NCBI GenBank assembly: GCA_026686845.1
Contig: JAIVEN010000028.1
Span: 15,001-79,000 of the forward strand
Origin: Adenanthera pavonina
Taxonomy: Eukaryota > Streptophyta > Magnoliopsida > Fabales > Fabaceae
Direction: 5' to 3'
Length of the DNA: 64,000 nucleotides
In this document: one piece after another, positions 53,501-58,366 of the stretch
Numbering within the stretch: the stretch's first letter is position 1
Layout: each line of letters opens with the position of its first letter
The notes under the pieces: generated by a model
Told to the model about the DNA's origin: nothing
Databases searched by the model: none
Seen by the model: only the letters and a program-made list of their open reading frames with translations
Made by a program: the position numbers and the translations under genes

Positions 53501-56500
53501 GCTTGAACAGCAGATAATCGATCCAAATCATCATGAGTGGGTCGCAAAATTGATGGGATATAAATTTGAAGTGCAATATAGATCACGTGAGAACAACAAA
53601 GCAGCAGATGCGCTCTCAAAGGAAAGAAGAGCCAATGAAATTATCAGCTTTCTCTGTGTGGCAATTTGAAGGAGTTGAAGAGATTGATCAAGGGGTTAAA
53701 AAGATTCAAAACTTGCTAAAATTGTGCAGAAGTTAATTACAAGTGAGGAGACTCCAACTAGGTACAGCTTGAAGCAAGGATGTTTAACTTATAATGAGAG
53801 GCTGGTGGTTCTTTGAACTTCACCCAAGGTACCCGAGTTAATCACAAAATTTCACAGCTCCCCTATGGGAGGACACTCCGGGTACCTAAGAAACTATAAG
53901 AGGCTGCAAGAGGTGATGTATTGGGACAGCATGAAGAGGGACGTGCAGAATTATGTAGCTAAGTGCGACACTTATTAGAGAAATAAATGAGGGCTTGTCA
54001 CCTGCAAGGTTATTACAGCCCCTTCCCATTCCTCAACAAATATGGGAAGACATAAGCATGGATTTTATTATAAGACTACCTAGATCCAGCCGGTATGATA
54101 CTATAATGGTGGTAGTAGATAGGCTGTCCAAGTATGGCCATTTTATTGCTTTATCCCATCCTTTTACCGCCAAAGAAGTAGCTAAGATATTTATCCGAGA
54201 AGTGGTGAAGCTACATGGTCTTCCAAAATCTATAGTTTCTAATCGAAATTGAATATTTATCAATTAGTTTTGGCAAGAATTATTCATGCAATCAGGCACT
54301 ACTCTTAAGTTCAGCTCAGGTTACCACCCCCAAAACAATGGCCAAACTGAAGTGGTGAATCGAAGTTTGGAAGCTTATTTAAGAGGATTTGCCAGGGAGA
54401 ATCCAAAGCAACAGAGTAAATGGCTACCATGGGCCAAACTCTGGTTTAATACTATTTATAATATAATAGATCTACTGGCACTACTCCTTTCAAGGTGGCG
54501 TCTGGGAAAGATCCTCCAATTGGTGGGAAGGAAAACTCTCAGCCATGGAGGAGGTTAATATATAGCTGAAAAATCAAAATGCTATTCTTGATGAACTAAA
54601 TCAACATCTGGAGAAGTCTCAACACTATATGAAGATCCCTGCTAACAAGAAAAGAAGGGATGTCCAGTTTGAAGTAGGAGATTTGGTGTATGTGCGTGTG
54701 AGACCTTACAAGTTTAAGGGGCTTGCAAAGAAGATTCATGAGAAGTTAGCTCCCCGCTGTTGTGGACCTTTTAAGGTTCTGGACAAAATTGGGACAGTAG
54801 CTTACAAGCTGAATTTGCCTCTGACAACTAAGATTCACCCCGTATTTCATGTGTCTCAATTGAAGAAGGCACCTAATGAGTACATTGGATCTCGACCTAT
54901 CCCTATGATACTCACTAAAGACCCGGAATTGCAAGTAGAACCTGAACAGGTTTCAAAACTAGAAAGATGATGGATGGCTCAGTGCAAGTGCTAATTCAAT
55001 GGAAGAATTTACCCAAGGATGACAGTACATGGGAGGATTATGTTGTGATTGACAACCAGTTTCTTGATTTCCACTTTGAGAACAAGGTGCAACTAATTAG
55101 GGTTGGGGGGGGGGGGGTAAATGATGGGCCCAATACTTATCCGGCCCAAGTCTATAATAGGAAAAGAAAGAGAGGAAGAAATGCTAAGCTTGCCAAGGAA
55201 AGGGTTGTAAAGACTTCAGACAATATTAGTGTAGGGAGGGAGGTGTGAGGACGTAGGGAATTGGACAGTGAGTGGAGAGTGGTGCTGGCCTCTCGAATGC
55301 CAGCCATGGCTGTTTATGTTTTCTCTGTTCTTTTCATGTTTTGTTTCATTGTGTTTCTGTGAGTGGCTGTGACCACTTAGAATTCACCATTTTCCCACTG
55401 GGAGTGGTGAATACTAGAAGTTTTGACTCTATAAATATATTTCACACCAATATACTTCATCAAATCTGTTTCAGTTTAGTGGTTTCCATCAGAGTCATTT
55501 TCTCTTAGGACTCTAGTTAGGATTAGAGCTAGAACTCTATAAATAAGCCTAGAACTATTCAGTTGTTTTCAGATTTCAGACCTTGACTATTGATTTGAAT
55601 AAAATTTTGAGAATTTTCAATGTTATCTTTTCCTCTCCCTCATTCTTCTACTTCTCCCTCCCTTTCTCCTTCTCTCTCCCTCATTCTTTCCCCTTGTCCT
55701 GCATCACATATCCCAACAGATTATGCCAAGGACAAATCAGGGAGTAATTCAAAATCCTACAAGTATCCATTAATTTACAAGTGCTCAGTATGGAGCACCA
55801 AATTATTCATAGACAAGATAATGAGGAAAAGATATGAATCCCATTATTTATGACAAAGAAGGCCTCTGGAGTACCCTTTACCTACAGATATTTAGTCTCC
55901 ATGTTATACAGTAAAAAAACCATGCTGCTATTGTTTGTTTAGAATAACAACCAGAATTGTTTGAAGCCATGAAAATAATAGTGTGATTGATGGGTACCCA
56001 AGCGGGATAGAGAACCTTCCCCCAAAAGCTAGCTGTTGAGGCAAGAAAACCAATCCACTTAAATACCCTATTGAGCATCCCATACTAATCAATGTAATAC
56101 TTGGGTATCTCATACTACATAACTCCCCATCAATTAGCCCCCTTAAGAGCCAACATCTCGGCGGCTACACACTCCGACACTTTACTTGGTGGCACTTCAC
56201 TCAACTCCCCTGTCAGTCAGAACCCTCCACCGGTCAGAACCCTCTGTAGGTAACCATTTCTGAAACCGTCGACAACTAGGCTCCGAAACCATTGATGGAT
56301 ATCCAAGTGGGATAGGAAACCCTCCCCCAAAAGCTAGCTGTTAAGATGGAAGAACCAACCCACTTAAATACCCCATTGAGCATCCCATACTATTTTATGT
56401 GAGACTTGGGTATCCCATACTACCCAAGTCCCCATCAGTGTCTAGCATGTAGTAAGAGCACTTGAATGGAAGACTCAATCAAAATAATCTCAAATGAATT

Positions 56501-58366
56501 TCTTCTTTTATCCCAAAACAGATCACAATTTATGAAGCATCTAATGATATGTTGAGTCATTAAAGGAATGGAGGATATTCAATTCATTTTTTTCTCTAAC
56601 AAAATTTCTTCTTTTATCTATAGAAAAGCTAACCAAAAATTACCAAGTTCGGGATCAATTTGGATCCTCACAATTTGTTTTTGCCTCAATTTTAATTTTT
56701 GACTATTAGATTGGCATTTAACAGTCCAGATCAATCACAACTTCATTAAACAAAACCACGAGTTTAGAATAATCTTATTTTTAGATATCACAATAGACCA
56801 TTAAATAGCTATCTAACGGCCAAAAGTTAAAACTGAGACAAAAACAAATTGAGAGGATCCAAATTCATCTATGAAGGTTGGATGAGCCAAGAACTGCCAC
56901 AAAAGGTCCCCTAAGTTCTCATCGTACAACAAAATTAGAGACCTAGAATTCTATTCAACTCTTGACTCAATTGTTTCTCTCCTTGTCAAAAGTTACTTCC
57001 TACTTTTTGCCCTGCTGTATGTGTTTCCTTCTAGATTACAATTTAACGAGAACTACTAATTATCTTTCACCAAATTAAAATATTATCACTTAGTTATTCT
57101 ACTGCCAACATGTTGCAAATATGATAACTCCAAAGATAAAGAAACATAGATTTACAAAATGTCAATTTAAAAGGGCTTACCCGCTTTGCACCAGCCTGAG
57201 CACAAAATATAGAAAGGATGCCAGTGCCACATCCAACATCCACCACAACCTGCAATCAGATAGCTACTCAAAGAAAAATAAATAACAAGAAAAGCAAGAA
57301 GTAGAAGATGGAAGGGTTGACAATTTTTCAGTAGTTGAAGCTCCTACATATTAGTAAATCCCTAATGCATTAAAAATTCCCACTTAATTTCCAATAAAAA
57401 TTGTAATTGATGAGTCTTTCAACAATCTTCCACATCTTTTATCGTCAATATGAAGCCTAAAACTTGGTTTTGATTTCAAGGAAGAGTGAGACAAGGGGAT
57501 ACAATGTCCACTTTTCTGTTCACATTAGAGGTTTATGTGCGTATACTATTTTTTTTATTCTCAACAAGTTTTAAGTATCTCATTCTATTCTTCCTTTTTT
57601 TTTTCCTTTCGATTGGCATCAGCCATGTAAGAGCTTAGTCTAGCACATATATTCAAGGTTAAAATAACTTTTTTATTCTGACACATGTTGGAGACAGATC
57701 ATAGTAATATCAATGTCCAACATGCCAGTACATCTAAATACAAATGTTCCTATGTTCCATATCTCCCCATCAGCTTGTTTTTGAAAAATTTATCCAATAC
57801 ATACACACAGACACATACACACACAAATTAAACCTGAGAATTTCATATTTGAATTAACAAACTGCTGAAAAGTCAGGGGGAAAATGCCCAGAATCTGTTC
57901 TCGGGTTTCTGTCTTCTTTATTTTTCTAGTGCGGCTATATAATTAGGGCTTTTGAAAGAGTTTGGTTAGCCACTCAAACTTCAATAATATTCCAAGAAAG
58001 TAGGAGGATTACCACTTATATAATCCTCACTTTATCTAATTTAAAATAACATAACAGATAACACATAATAATTAAATTTAATAGCTATAAACCCTAACAA
58101 ATCAGACGCTGTTTCTTGTGGGCCTTAGGCCATCTTTCAACGTAAACATTAAGTGAGAATCGGACAAGCACACAAAACTCCAAACCATAACTATAGTCAC
58201 AAATATCAAAAGGCTCTAGCAGCTTCTCTTTAACTGCATTATTAACTAAAATGCAATATTATGTGCAACTCAATTCATAACATTGTGTTTGCTAAATTAC
58301 TTTTCCTGCAATTAGACTTCGGTGTTGCATGATTGCTGCTCTGTAAGTTTCAGTCCGCACCCGATC
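8506..58366 (-). CDS. PRMT6: protein arginine methyltransferase, PRMT6 type (spliced, N-terminus outside window)
   Basis: Type I arginine methyltransferases move methyl groups from S-adenosylmethionine to arginine side chains, giving omega-NG-monomethyl and asymmetric dimethyl arginine; PRMT6 family members act largely in the nucleus on histone H3R2. Exons, 5' to 3' on the minus strand: 58366-58301, 57249-57181, 48859-48824, 47715-47650, 47464-47396, 23967-23890, 15579-15501, 12493-12399, 10076-9992, 9737-9541, 8756-8638, 8548-8506. All introns start GT and end AG, and the frame stays open over 333 codons. Motifs in order are VDVGCGTG (SAM motif I), YAVDAS (post-I), the double-E loop SEWMGYMLLYE/S, LKPGGLILPS and the THW loop PTHWQQ; the C-terminus is KESVMR. 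These match the plant PRMT6 branch as I remember it. The YFxSYxH helix and N-terminus belong to an exon beyond position 64000. Transposons fill the introns on both strands, yet no exon is broken. Confidence 0.93.
8638..8756 (-). CDS. PRMT6: PRMT6 exon: C-terminal beta-barrel
   Basis: 119 bp, beginning TLIYFYDPIELEQDQ and containing GSVVLSQSKENPRFMNIHLEY. It ends two bases into a codon at donor GT 8637-8636. Upstream acceptor AG is 8758-8757. This is the barrel strand region that packs beside the catalytic domain. Confidence 0.93.
9541..9737 (-). CDS. PRMT6: PRMT6 exon: barrel with THW loop
   Basis: The longest visible exon at 197 bp. It begins in a split Ala codon and contains PLHGFAFWFDVEFNGPA, a Ser/Asn-rich variable loop, a basic KKRANPNEALVLST stretch and PTHWQQ. 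His and Trp of the THW loop line the substrate arginine pocket in PRMTs. The donor is 9540-9539 and the acceptor 9739-9738. The variable insert is characteristic of plant PRMT6. Confidence 0.94.
9992..10076 (-). CDS. PRMT6: PRMT6 exon: barrel start
   Basis: 85 bp, encoding VIHVDCYSVTIHELESVST and RYKFKSMMR, with one base of the next Ala codon. Donor GT is 9991-9990 and acceptor AG 10078-10077. The second residue is Ile where I would expect Lys or Val, a minor substitution. Confidence 0.92.
10235..10636 (+). mobile_element. solo LTR of a chromovirus related to element H
   Basis: Starts TGATGGGCCCAATACTT and ends GGTCCCATCA, so it has inverted TGATGGG/CCCATCA ends. It is flanked by a perfect 5-bp duplication TTATC at 10230-10234 and 10637-10641. 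The first 110 bp align with the start of the LTRs of the gypsy element at 50021-55491. They still show a short frame (GPNTFMGWVYKRNRAKG) like the one running into that element's 3' LTR. It sits in the intron 10077-12398. Confidence 0.85.
11110..12170 (-). mobile_element. 3' end of a degenerate Ty1/copia element (RNase H tail plus LTR)
   Basis: Read on the minus strand, 12160-11955 gives a degraded copia RNase H C-terminus: an FIKEKLDNGLI-like stretch, then a degraded ADIL.KGL-like motif. A polypurine tract follows (ttgagggggag, complement of 11943-11953), then an LTR with a TATA box (tataaatacc, near 11184-11193 in complement). The LTR is split by the TRIM insertion at 11304-11885. The low-coordinate boundary is approximate. 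It is intronic relative to PRMT6. Confidence 0.6.
11304..11885. mobile_element. palindromic TRIM insertion with 5-bp target duplication
   Basis: One insertion flanked by perfect TATGG copies (11299-11303, 11886-11890). The left half reads forward: LTR 11304-11476 (TGATGGGAACTTGGG to TTCCCATCA), then a Met-tRNA-like primer site tagtatcaaagcc and internal sequence to about 11610. The right half is the same family in reverse: a 3' LTR stub of about 38 bp (to about 11649), inverted internal sequence including a degraded polypurine tract and primer site, then an inverted LTR 11772-11885. There is no coding capacity. The left LTR is longer than its relatives because of an internal duplication (actcaatggagtatttaagt type). 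Confidence 0.75.
12399..12493 (-). CDS. PRMT6: PRMT6 exon: link from methyltransferase core to barrel
   Basis: 95 bp. The first two bases complete the Met of the previous exon; then SAMLPLAKQCAFEEPSVE and TGENVLTWPHL follow. Donor GT is 12398-12397 and acceptor AG 12495-12494. The CAFEEPSVE block is a clear PRMT6 signature. Confidence 0.93.
12672..13115 (-). mobile_element. 3' end of an RTE-type LINE (5' truncated)
   Basis: The minus strand carries the degraded reverse-transcriptase C-terminal tail of plant RTE LINEs: MRMLRWMCGH, APIEEKM, LSEEMVFNRAL and IHVA-like motifs. It then reads the conserved terminal segment (catgtagcc, gtgagataaggct) and a TTG-rich tail, seen on the plus strand as acaacaacaacatt at 12672. 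Stops interrupt it. The 5' truncation is normal for LINE insertions. It lies in the intron 12494-15500. Confidence 0.75.
13506..13526. repeat. (CT)n microsatellite
   Basis: About ten CT units in the intron. The surrounding 13120-13980 is intronic and otherwise shows nothing recognisable. Confidence 0.9.
13983..14127 (-). mobile_element. TRIM solo LTR
   Basis: About 145 bp, starting taatgggtacccaag and ending cccaagtccccatca on the plus strand, homologous to the LTRs at 11304, 52773 and 55988. The flanks AACAC (13978-13982) and AACAT (14128-14132) differ by one base and look like an aged 5-bp target duplication. It is inverted relative to the TRIM primer-site orientation. Confidence 0.75.
14200..15065 (-). 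pseudogene. degenerate Ty1/copia gag start
   Basis: Near 15060-15040 the minus strand has a primer-site-like tggtattggagc. It is followed by a gag-like stretch (EQFKGNDYLRRS, then KRKKITGE), a decayed form of the usual F.G.NY..WS..V pattern near the start of copia gag. Beyond that the homology is too eroded to follow. Stops and frameshifts are frequent. It is assigned by pattern only. Confidence 0.45.
15501..15579 (-). CDS. PRMT6: PRMT6 exon: after motif III
   Basis: 79 bp, encoding LYMAPVTHSDRYSESIDFW and RNVYGID, plus the first base of the next Met codon. Donor GT is 15500-15499 and acceptor AG 15581-15580. It sits between introns of 3.0 kb and 8.3 kb. Confidence 0.93.
15940..16400 (-). 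pseudogene. degenerate Ty1/copia gag fragment
   Basis: On the minus strand a primer-site-like atggtatcggaac (about 16382-16370) precedes a broken gag with an FNGKNYLPWS stretch, the copia gag L.G.NY..WS signature. Stops disrupt all frames. It is a second relic similar to the one at 14200-15065. 16400-16860 shows nothing recognisable. Confidence 0.45.
16860..17370 (+). pseudogene. degenerate Ty1/copia pre-integrase/integrase fragment
   Basis: Plus-strand frames give LLLVSKFNKHHYL (GAG-pre-integrase LLSVSKL pattern), then FKLGNPIFKYFRMLFPRLSN, then YGPSKVSNGLDARWFATFIE. The last matches the GPS.VS...ARWF.TFIDDHTR start of copia integrase cores. There are several stops. No LTRs belong to it. 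Confidence 0.6.
17365..17700 (-). pseudogene. Ty3/gypsy reverse-transcriptase fragment
   Basis: Minus-strand ORF with SIFLNLNDILLYNKIWKEYV, then HLKRMIEVLWKNSLFVKHSK and CYLGHI, the gypsy RT pattern around the catalytic aspartates through to YLGHIIS. FxDD is mutated to LNDI. It directly abuts the plus-strand copia fragment. The copia A insertion at 17845 separates it from whatever lay beyond. Confidence 0.65.
17845..22830 (+). mobile_element. Ty1/copia LTR retrotransposon A
   Basis: The LTRs at 17845-18060 and 22615-22830 are both 216 bp, starting tgttagaagatactaga. I count about 17 differences by eye (near 8%), so this is an old insertion. A primer site tggtaccagagc is at 18064-18075, and a polypurine tract ttgagggggag precedes the 3' LTR. 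The internal region of about 4.55 kb carries the copia order gag, protease, integrase, RT, RNase H with many stops. No clear target duplication: the flanks are GAAAC and CCAAA. It sits in the intron 15580-23889, opposite to PRMT6. Confidence 0.93.
18414..22607 (+). pseudogene. copia A gag-pol polyprotein, broken
   Basis: Gag starts near 18414 (MSGSSTTSPNTES) and has LNGNNFLSWSQFV. The zinc knuckle CTYCNKPRHTKERCW starts near 19177. The protease motif near 19504 reads DSEANNHMT where DSGATDHM is usual. The pre-integrase HHCC region is at about 19870-20010, the integrase core at about 20070-20420 and the RT at 21190-21920. The RT box is YVNDIIVTGDD, so the second catalytic Asp of YVDD is lost. 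RNase H is at 22074-22607, with CDNKSAMNIAHNPIQHD intact. The first in-frame stop falls at about 18681 and several follow. It cannot be autonomous. Confidence 0.88.
22922..23117 (-). mobile_element. 3' fragment of an RTE-type LINE
   Basis: The plus strand starts caacaaaaacaaaccttatcccactaaatgagaccggctatatg, which is the inverted RTE terminal segment with its TTG-type tail. The homologous region of the copy at 12672-13115 follows for about 190 bp. It is shorter than that copy. 23118-23889 shows nothing recognisable. Confidence 0.65.
23890..23967 (-). CDS. PRMT6: PRMT6 exon: motif III
   Basis: 78 bp, encoding SMLGSVITARDRWLKPGGLI and LPSDAK. The first Ser completes the YES part of the double-E loop across the junction with a 23.4 kb intron. 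Donor GT is 23889-23888 and acceptor AG 23969-23968. The last residue is Lys where relatives I recall have Thr or Ser. Confidence 0.94.
23968..24732. other. intron sequence without recognisable content
   Basis: The first part of the 23.4 kb intron. Only a CT-rich microsatellite (about 24045-24080) stands out. No transposon or protein similarity is visible. Confidence 0.5.
24733..28845 (-). mobile_element. Ty1/copia relic B (5' truncated)
   Basis: A minus-strand element. Its 3' LTR is at 24943-24733 (211 bp, tgtcattag at the start, tctaca at the end). The complement of a polypurine tract, ctccccctcaag, is at 24944-24955. Coding remnants run from RT (about 25350) back to gag (28842). The 5' LTR is absent: gag runs directly into an LTR fragment of element C at about 28848. 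24956-25340 resembles no copia RNase H, so RNase H is deleted or replaced. The LTR shares blocks (caccaag, cctaatatct, ctctcccataatttc) with C, so both belong to one family or sister families. Confidence 0.8.
25341..28842 (-). pseudogene. copia B gag-pol remnant
   Basis: From high to low coordinates: gag with EYHEWIEDNDMVQA at the far end and SLEEVFFAVKQEESKKK; zinc knuckle CEYCNKPGHT with CWKLHGKPP (about 28315-28250); integrase with QRLCVNSPQQNRVAKRENRH near 27190; a connecting segment of DDLPIALMKG type (about 26400); RT with YVDDIVVTRTD (about 25720-25690) and LGELKYFLGMEVARS. The RT box keeps YVDD. Several stops and frameshifts interrupt it. A tandem duplication of about 40 bp near 25341-25424 repeats the segment that should read as the RT/RNase H junction. 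Confidence 0.82.
28980..33026 (+). mobile_element. Ty1/copia element D, internally deleted, nested in C
   Basis: The LTRs at 28980-29211 and 32795-33026 are both 232 bp, starting tgttggaagt and ending aacctca. A perfect 5-bp target duplication CACCA is at 28975-28979 and 33027-33031. The primer site tggtatcaaagcc begins at 29212, and a tract ataagggggag precedes the 3' LTR. At 4,047 bp it is shorter than a usual copia because the later RT and all of RNase H are gone. Confidence 0.93.
29229..32750 (+). pseudogene. copia D gag-pol remnant
   Basis: Gag has HKLNGNDLQWPRNVLMFI and LMELKPLP-type ends. The zinc knuckle CDHYNKNGHTGETCRK has Tyr in place of the second Cys (about 30135). Protease reads WIVDSSATDHIS at about 30420, with DSSA for DSGA. 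The pre-integrase WHYRFSHPTLNYMKQLF is near 30830, the integrase runs to about 31620, and an acidic/Pro-rich connecting region follows to about 32120. RT goes from about 32220 to 32750, covering the PKGKRTVG to KAWF part. It stops before the YVDD box. Many in-frame stops. Confidence 0.85.
33040..36460 (+). pseudogene. copia C gag-pol remnant
   Basis: Gag has LLGLNSNFDDLESRIMGAEK at about 33604 and a knuckle in which the second Cys is His (CEHHGKLGHTKDLYWK, about 33828). Protease and pre-integrase are missing: the reading passes from the knuckle into integrase at about 33940. The connecting region includes DDLPITQKIRG. RT is at 35181-36093, with YLGE... replaced by VHVDDIVVTRND (YVDD to HVDD) and LGELKYFLGM. 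The RNase H is rearranged (36120-36460). Multiple stops. Confidence 0.82.
36722..36863 (-). repeat. probable copia LTR fragment
   Basis: On the minus strand it starts tgttagcatgattatt at 36863 and has a good TATA box in gtatataaataggtgc (complement of 36781-36796), followed by a leader. The composition is typical of a short copia LTR. No mate or target duplication is seen, and the low end is uncertain. Confidence 0.4.
36864..37440. other. intron sequence, CA-rich patch
   Basis: A cacacaca/ccacaccaca patch lies near 37150-37190. Otherwise no recognisable content before the LINE remnant. Confidence 0.45.
40295..42157 (+). mobile_element. 1.86 kb solo LTR, SIRE/Maximus-like copia
   Basis: Starts TGTTGAATCAAGAGTTTTGA and ends TTGCTAACA, with a perfect 5-bp duplication GATAG at 40290-40294 and 42158-42162. 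It splits the integrase region of copia E. A TATA-like ctataaatataac lies near 41600. The end (attcacccccc, cctcttggga) is typical of SIRE-type LTRs, which are over 1 kb long. The first kilobase holds ten or more copies of a ttcgaa-centred motif (aaaattcgaattt) spaced unevenly, often after gacagacgaa. No coding. The lineage is inferred from length and termini. Confidence 0.85.
43045..44386. mobile_element. 1.34 kb insertion, probable Ty3/gypsy (Tat/Athila-like) LTR
   Basis: Interrupts copia E between gag and protease. The flanks TACCT (43040-43044 and 44387-44391) fit a 5-bp target duplication. The ends do not read cleanly as TG...CA, so the limits may be off by a few bases. The start (tgtctattttatacctac) and the end (cttgggttcgacctc, ttattactgcaatcgacc) resemble LTRs of the Tat/Athila group. 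It contains a GC-rich patch cacccggcgccgggtgag near 43340. No coding. Confidence 0.45.
45795..45905. repeat. poly-C and C-rich patches
   Basis: A run of about 14 C near 45797-45811 and a second C-rich patch, ccccccaccccccgag, near 45890-45903, inside the LINE remnant. They may be assembly-sensitive. Confidence 0.7.
46590..47210 (-). pseudogene. Ty1/copia RT/RNase H fragment
   Basis: From 47200 downward the minus strand gives DIMNAFLHGDFYEEGCIEQL, then GKVCHLCKSLYELNQSPRAW, the copia RT pattern of DVKNAFLHGDL through KSLYGLKQSPRAWF. A decayed EEYRRLVGKLI follows near 46640. No LTR is attached. It lies only about 190 bp from a PRMT6 exon. Confidence 0.75.
47396..47464 (-). CDS. PRMT6: PRMT6 exon: motif II and double-E loop
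   Basis: 69 bp, encoding DVEIDEEVDVIISEWMGYML and LYE. The first Glu of the double-E loop is in SEW and the second in YE, at the last codon; these acidic residues hold the substrate guanidinium. Donor GT is 47395-47394 and acceptor AG 47466-47465. The upstream intron is only 185 bp. Confidence 0.95.
47650..47715 (-). CDS. PRMT6: PRMT6 exon: SAM-domain helix/strand
   Basis: 66 bp, encoding ANEVVKANNLSDVVIVLHGR and VE. Donor GT is 47649-47648 and acceptor AG 47717-47716. This is the region after post-I that completes the SAM fold. Confidence 0.94.
48055..48460 (+). mobile_element. 3' end of a Ty1/copia element (RNase H tail and LTR start)
   Basis: The plus-strand frame reads DSGQVEVCYIPTKSQVPNL, then LTKAIPRLKFDKLCGKLG and MINIYS, the copia RNase H C-terminus (ADIFTKALP...F..L..KLGM). 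A purine tract atggagag precedes tgtaggtagtcg at about 48211, the likely LTR start. The LTR end is uncertain. It lies in the 1.1 kb intron 47716-48823. Confidence 0.6.
48824..48859 (-). CDS. PRMT6: PRMT6 36-bp micro-exon: post-I motif
   Basis: Encodes VYAVDASDIALQ, twelve codons. The Asp of AVDAS contacts the ribose of S-adenosylmethionine in PRMTs. Donor GT is 48823-48822 and acceptor AG 48861-48860. It is flanked by an 8.3 kb intron upstream and a 1.1 kb intron downstream, so its recognition depends on strong splice signals. Confidence 0.94.
48860..49850. other. intron sequence without recognisable content
   Basis: AT-rich intron DNA with an A-run near 49311-49326. No protein or transposon similarity that I can support. 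Confidence 0.45.
50450..55240 (+). pseudogene. gypsy H gag-pol remnant with chromodomain
   Basis: Gag is at about 50450-51240. The zinc knuckle CFKCVEKFGSNHKC is near 51404. Protease is near 51660-51960, with IDCKATHNFI where the active DSGATHNFI type is expected. RT runs from about 52280, with FVDYRAVNKATVP..., SKLDLKSEYHQIRI and FFDDTLVHS; a TRIM LTR interrupts it at 52773-52918 and it resumes through LEYLGHIIS. RNase H is at 53247-53650. The integrase zinc region is at about 53850-53980 and its core at about 54040-54560 (MDFIIRLPRS, YHPQNNGQTEVVNRSLEAYL). The chromodomain is at about 54960-55080 (QVLIQWKNLPKDDSTWEDY). The frame then runs on into the 3' LTR to about 55245. Several stops and frameshifts. 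Confidence 0.88.
52773..52918 (-). mobile_element. TRIM solo LTR nested in the RT of element H
   Basis: 146 bp, homologous to the other TRIM LTRs (acccaagtgagacaaggaac, ccaaaagctagctattaaga, gcatcccatac, cccaagtctccgtca). A perfect 5-bp duplication GAAGC lies at 52768-52772 and 52919-52923. Removing the insert and one copy restores the expected host frame around the RT sequence FEKLKENKL, which shows it arrived after H. Confidence 0.88.
55988..56437 (-). mobile_element. complete TRIM (miniature LTR retrotransposon)
   Basis: Two direct repeats of about 146 bp, 55988-56133 and about 56292-56437, have ends TGATGGG and CCCATCA and enclose about 158 bp. On the minus strand the segment after the 5' LTR is a primer site of tRNA-Met type (tggtttcggagcctag, complement of about 56276-56291). 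Before the 3' LTR lies a polypurine tract ttaagggggctaat (complement of about 56134-56147). No ORF. The flanks GTGAT and GTGTC match at three of five bases, so the target duplication has decayed. Confidence 0.8.
56438..57180. other. intron sequence without recognisable content
   Basis: The 5' part of the 8.3 kb intron next to the motif I exon. AT-rich, with no recognisable element. Confidence 0.45.
57181..57249 (-). CDS. PRMT6: PRMT6 exon: SAM-binding motif I
   Basis: 69 bp, encoding VVVDVGCGTGILSIFCAQAG and AKR. The glycine-rich loop GCGTG binds S-adenosylmethionine. Donor GT is 57180-57179 and acceptor AG 57251-57250. This exon alone identifies the arginine methyltransferase family. Confidence 0.96.
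57480..57535 (+). pseudogene. short LINE reverse-transcriptase relic
   Basis: One frame reads GRVRQGDTMSTFLFTLEVY, matching the RGxRQGDPLSPxLFxLxxE motif of L1-type reverse transcriptases. No more of the element is recognisable on either side. It sits in the 1.05 kb intron 57250-58300. Confidence 0.4.
58301..58366 (-). CDS. PRMT6: PRMT6 first visible exon: helix before motif I
   Basis: 66 bp, encoding DRVRTETYRAAIMQHRSLIA and GK. Acceptor AG is 58368-58367 and donor GT 58300-58299. The expected upstream codons (a GIHEEMIK-type ending and the N-terminus) are not found between 58367 and 64000 on the minus strand. The preceding intron is therefore longer than 5.6 kb. Confidence 0.94.

Larger units (their letters stand above)
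50021..55491 (+). mobile_element. Ty3/gypsy chromovirus H (Reina-like size)
   Basis: The LTRs at 50021-50397 (377 bp) and 55122-55491 (370 bp) start TGATGGGCCCAATACTT and end in caatca or ccatca. Flanks are GAATC (50016-50020) and GAGTC (55492-55496), a 5-bp duplication with one change. The primer site tggtatcaaagtag is near 50404, and a G-rich polypurine tract (13 G) lies at about 55105-55117. The total of 5,471 bp includes a nested TRIM LTR of 146 bp. Integrase after RNase H plus a chromodomain marks a chromovirus; the compact size and short LTRs suggest the Reina branch, which is inference. Confidence 0.92.
49850..55735 (+). repeat. probable LTR split by element H
   Basis: The outer parts, about 49850-50020 and 55492-55735, read as one LTR-like unit. 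The right part has a TATA box in ctctataaataagcc near 55537 and a polyadenylation-like tgaataaaattttg near 55595; CT-rich sequence follows and ends near atcccaaca. H sits inside, with its target duplication GAATC/GAGTC. The outer boundaries and family are not resolved. Confidence 0.4.
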
